From: Ponticaulis sp.
GTDB taxonomy: Bacteria; Pseudomonadota; Alphaproteobacteria; Caulobacterales; Hyphomonadaceae
DNA length: 8,200 nucleotides
Direction: 5' to 3'
Assembly (NCBI GenBank): GCA_002699325.1
Contig: PABS01000114.1
Coordinates: 1 to 8,200 of the forward strand
The position numbers and the translations under genes were made by a program. The notes below the pieces were generated by a model. The model was not told the DNA's origin and ran no database searches. It worked only from the letters and a program-made list of their open reading frames with translations. Below, in pieces: positions 6,513-8,200 of this stretch. Within the stretch, counting starts at the first letter, position 1, and the number at the start of each line of letters is the position of its first letter.

Positions 6513-7826
6513 ATGATCAAGTCCCGACTGAGCGACTGGATTGATACCTATCGCTCAGATCTTGGCGCCACGCCCAAAATTCTGATCGCCGTTTCCGGCG
6601 GAAGCGACTCACTTGCCATGCTTGAGGCATTTCATGAGGTTCGTGACACTCATAGCCTCGAACTGACATCGGCAACGGTCGATCATAGTTTGCGAGAAGG
6701 CTCTGCTGAGGAGGCGGAGTTTGTGCGTGAGATATCTCAGTCGCTCAGAATTCCCCACCAGACACTTAAGCTCGACTGGATGACCAGTGAAAACAGGAGA
6801 CAGGCTGCTGCACGGCAGAAGCGCTATCGGGCGCTGTCAGATTGTGCACGGGCCTGTGGCGCCAGCTTTATCGCTACGGGGCATACGCTGGATGATCAGA
6901 TTGAAACCGTACTCATGCGGCTGAATGCCGGGTCTGGTTTCTGGGGACTGGCAGGGATGGCCGAGATTTCTCCCGTTCCTGTCTGGCCAGAAGGCTACGG
7001 CCTTCACATTATCCGACCGGTGATGACGCTCACGCGGTCAGATCTTCAGGACTATCTTCGAAGCCGAAACACGGGATGGGTGAGCGATCCATCCAATGAA
7101 GACACGGATTATGAACGGGTTCGAACGCGCCGGCTCCTTTCGGGGCAGACAGAACTCTGGTCACATCTGCTCCATATCTGCATTGAAGCCGGAAAAATGC
7201 GCGATCACGCCTGTAGACGTCTCACCGAATGGGTGAACACCTCCATGGAATGGCTTGCTGGCTCCTCTGTCCGCTTGGCTCGCTCAAGTCTGAATGAGCT
7301 GACTGAGGAGAGCCGGGGGCGATTGATGCAGTTGGTCATCGCAACCGTCTCGGGCCGGGAGCAGTTTGTGGATGTCGCTCGGATGAAAGCGGTCCTTGAT
7401 CAGCCTGATCTGGAGAAAGGACTGACCCTGGGTGGCTGCGTTCTGCGGGAGGAGGAGGCTCATATTCTCATCGTACCAGAGCTCGATCAATCAAATGTGA
7501 GAAACGCTGACCTCGGACGAATGGGACAGGTCTGGGACGGCCGCGTGCTGTTCAAGCGTAAGAGTGCTTCTGATTTTACCCCATGGGGAGACCAAAGCGT
7601 TCCTCAGCGCCTGCGAACGCCACAGCTTCCGTCATATCCGGTACGAAAAGCGCTTCCCATCATCATCGGTTCTGATAGCCGCACGAAGCATGTCCCGCAT
7701 ATGGAATCCATGGGAAATGAAAGGCCCCATGATCTGGGTCCTGAACGATTGATGACGCTCCTGCGACACCCAACTGAATTTTTCAGCAGGGAAAACGGTC
7801 GCAGGGAGTCGTTTTCCGGCCCGTGA
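6513..7826 (+). CDS. tilS: tRNA(Ile)-lysidine synthase TilS
   Basis: TilS uses ATP and lysine to convert C34 of tRNA-Ile2 (anticodon CAU) to lysidine, switching both charging and decoding from Met/AUG to Ile/AUA. It is normally essential and acts in the cytoplasm. The 437-residue product has the PP-loop SGGSDS (28-33). VDHSLREGSAEEAEFV follows at 56-71, GHTLDDQIETVLMRL begins at about 123, and DPSNEDTDYERVRTRRL starts at 192, all standard for the catalytic N-terminal domain. The C-terminal half (about 215-437) is poorly conserved and I could not assign subdomains. ATG 6513 gives a usual N-terminus with a modest CGGA six bases upstream. TTG 6480 would overlap cpoB by ten bases and add eleven residues. 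Placement after cpoB and before ftsH is common in alphaproteobacteria. Confidence 0.95.
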   Translation: MIKSRLSDWIDTYRSDLGATPKILIAVSGGSDSLAMLEAFHEVRDTHSLELTSATVDHSLREGSAEEAEFVREISQSLRIPHQTLKLDWMTSENRRQAAARQKRYRALSDCARACGASFIATGHTLDDQIETVLMRLNAGSGFWGLAGMAEISPVPVWPEGYGLHIIRPVMTLTRSDLQDYLRSRNTGWVSDPSNEDTDYERVRTRRLLSGQTELWSHLLHICIEAGKMRDHACRRLTEWVNTSMEWLAGSSVRLARSSLNELTEESRGRLMQLVIATVSGREQFVDVARMKAVLDQPDLEKGLTLGGCVLREEEAHILIVPELDQSNVRNADLGRMGQVWDGRVLFKRKSASDFTPWGDQSVPQRLRTPQLPSYPVRKALPIIIGSDSRTKHVPHMESMGNERPHDLGPERLMTLLRHPTEFFSRENGRRESFSGP

Positions 7827-7877
7827 TCCCCTATGTTGAGTTCTGAAGTATAAAACCAACGCTGAAAGTCTGACCTG

Positions 7878-8200
7878 ATGAATATGCGCAATATCGCCCT
7901 TTGGGCTGTGATTGCTGCCCTGCTGATCGCGCTCTTTTCCTATCTGCAGCCGCAGAATGGTGCGGCGCAAGGGAATGAAATCAGCTATTCCAAACTTCTG
8001 GACGATGCCAGAGATGGCAAGGTCGCCTCTGTGAAGTTCGACAATTACAAGATTTCCGGCACCTATACGACCGGCGAGAAGTTCACCTCGTCCAGCTATG
8101 CGGTCGAACATGCTGCAACAGAGCTTGATAATGCTGGCGTGGACGTCAGCTTCTCTGACCCAAGCGGCAGCTTCAATTTCTGGAGTATTGTGTCCTCTCT
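7878..8200 (+). CDS. ftsH: ATP-dependent zinc metalloprotease FtsH (partial, N-terminal part)
   Basis: FtsH is the hexameric inner-membrane AAA+ protease that degrades misfolded membrane proteins and regulators such as LpxC in E. coli. Only the first 107 codons lie in the window, and the frame is open to the right edge. They show the first membrane helix (about residues 5-23, NIALWAVIAALLIALFSYL). The FtsH extracellular domain follows, with EISYSKLLDDARDGKVASVKF (34-54) and then VDVSFSDPSGSFNFWSIVSSL approaching the second helix. The AAA+ and HExxH protease parts would lie beyond the window. The start is ATG 7878, with ATG 7884 as an alternative; both have a weak GAAAG upstream. The 51-base gap from tilS contains TATAAA (7849-7854) but no convincing -35, so co-transcription with tilS is equally possible. 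Confidence 0.93.
   Translation, partial: MNMRNIALWAVIAALLIALFSYLQPQNGAAQGNEISYSKLLDDARDGKVASVKFDNYKISGTYTTGEKFTSSSYAVEHAATELDNAGVDVSFSDPSGSFNFWSIVSS

Noticed and set aside
7836..7854. TTGAGT and TATAAA ahead of ftsH as a promoter
   Set aside because: Only seven bases separate the two, and nothing like a -35 box lies at the proper distance from TATAAA.
1..8200. Mobile elements, CRISPR arrays, tRNA or rRNA genes, phage or defence genes
   Set aside because: I saw no transposase, terminal repeats, regular spaced repeats or structured RNA signature; gene order is that of a conserved core locus.

Overview
The window is a conserved chromosomal segment of a Gram-negative bacterium, most likely an alphaproteobacterium. 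The evidence is the gene order ybgC-tolQ-tolR-tolA-tolB-pal-cpoB-tilS-ftsH, the Pro/Glu-rich TolA, the YbgC motif YYEDTDFTG, and the moderately GC-rich coding sequence. A marine or stalked member of the Caulobacterales/Hyphomonadaceae would fit, but that finer placement is inference; no 16S or other phylogenetic marker is present.

Layout. On the minus strand (1-607) lie a DUF983 membrane protein with two Cys-x-x-Cys pairs and, overlapping its stop by four bases, the start of an unrecognised lipoprotein that runs off the left edge. All remaining genes are on the plus strand: ybgC (684-1136), a 177-base gap, tolQ, tolR and tolA nearly end to end (1314-3375), tolB (3398-4768), a 120-base gap with a possible promoter, pal (4889-5446), a clear intrinsic terminator (5471-5505), cpoB (5521-6489), tilS (6513-7826), and the 5' part of ftsH (7878 onward, cut by the right edge).

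How the genes work together. TolQ and TolR form the proton-driven inner-membrane motor. TolA spans the periplasm. TolB is the soluble beta-propeller, and Pal is the outer-membrane lipoprotein that binds peptidoglycan. Together they constrict the outer membrane at division and keep it intact. CpoB links this machine to peptidoglycan synthesis, and YbgC is an acyl-CoA thioesterase usually encoded with it. TilS (tRNA-Ile2 lysidine synthesis) and FtsH (membrane AAA+ protease) are housekeeping neighbours.

No mobile element, CRISPR array, RNA gene or phage remnant was seen, and all complete genes look intact. I do not see a previously undescribed system. The points most worth checking are the unidentified lipoprotein/DUF983 pair, the terminator between pal and cpoB, the unusual TolA linker, and the upstream regions of tolQ and pal.
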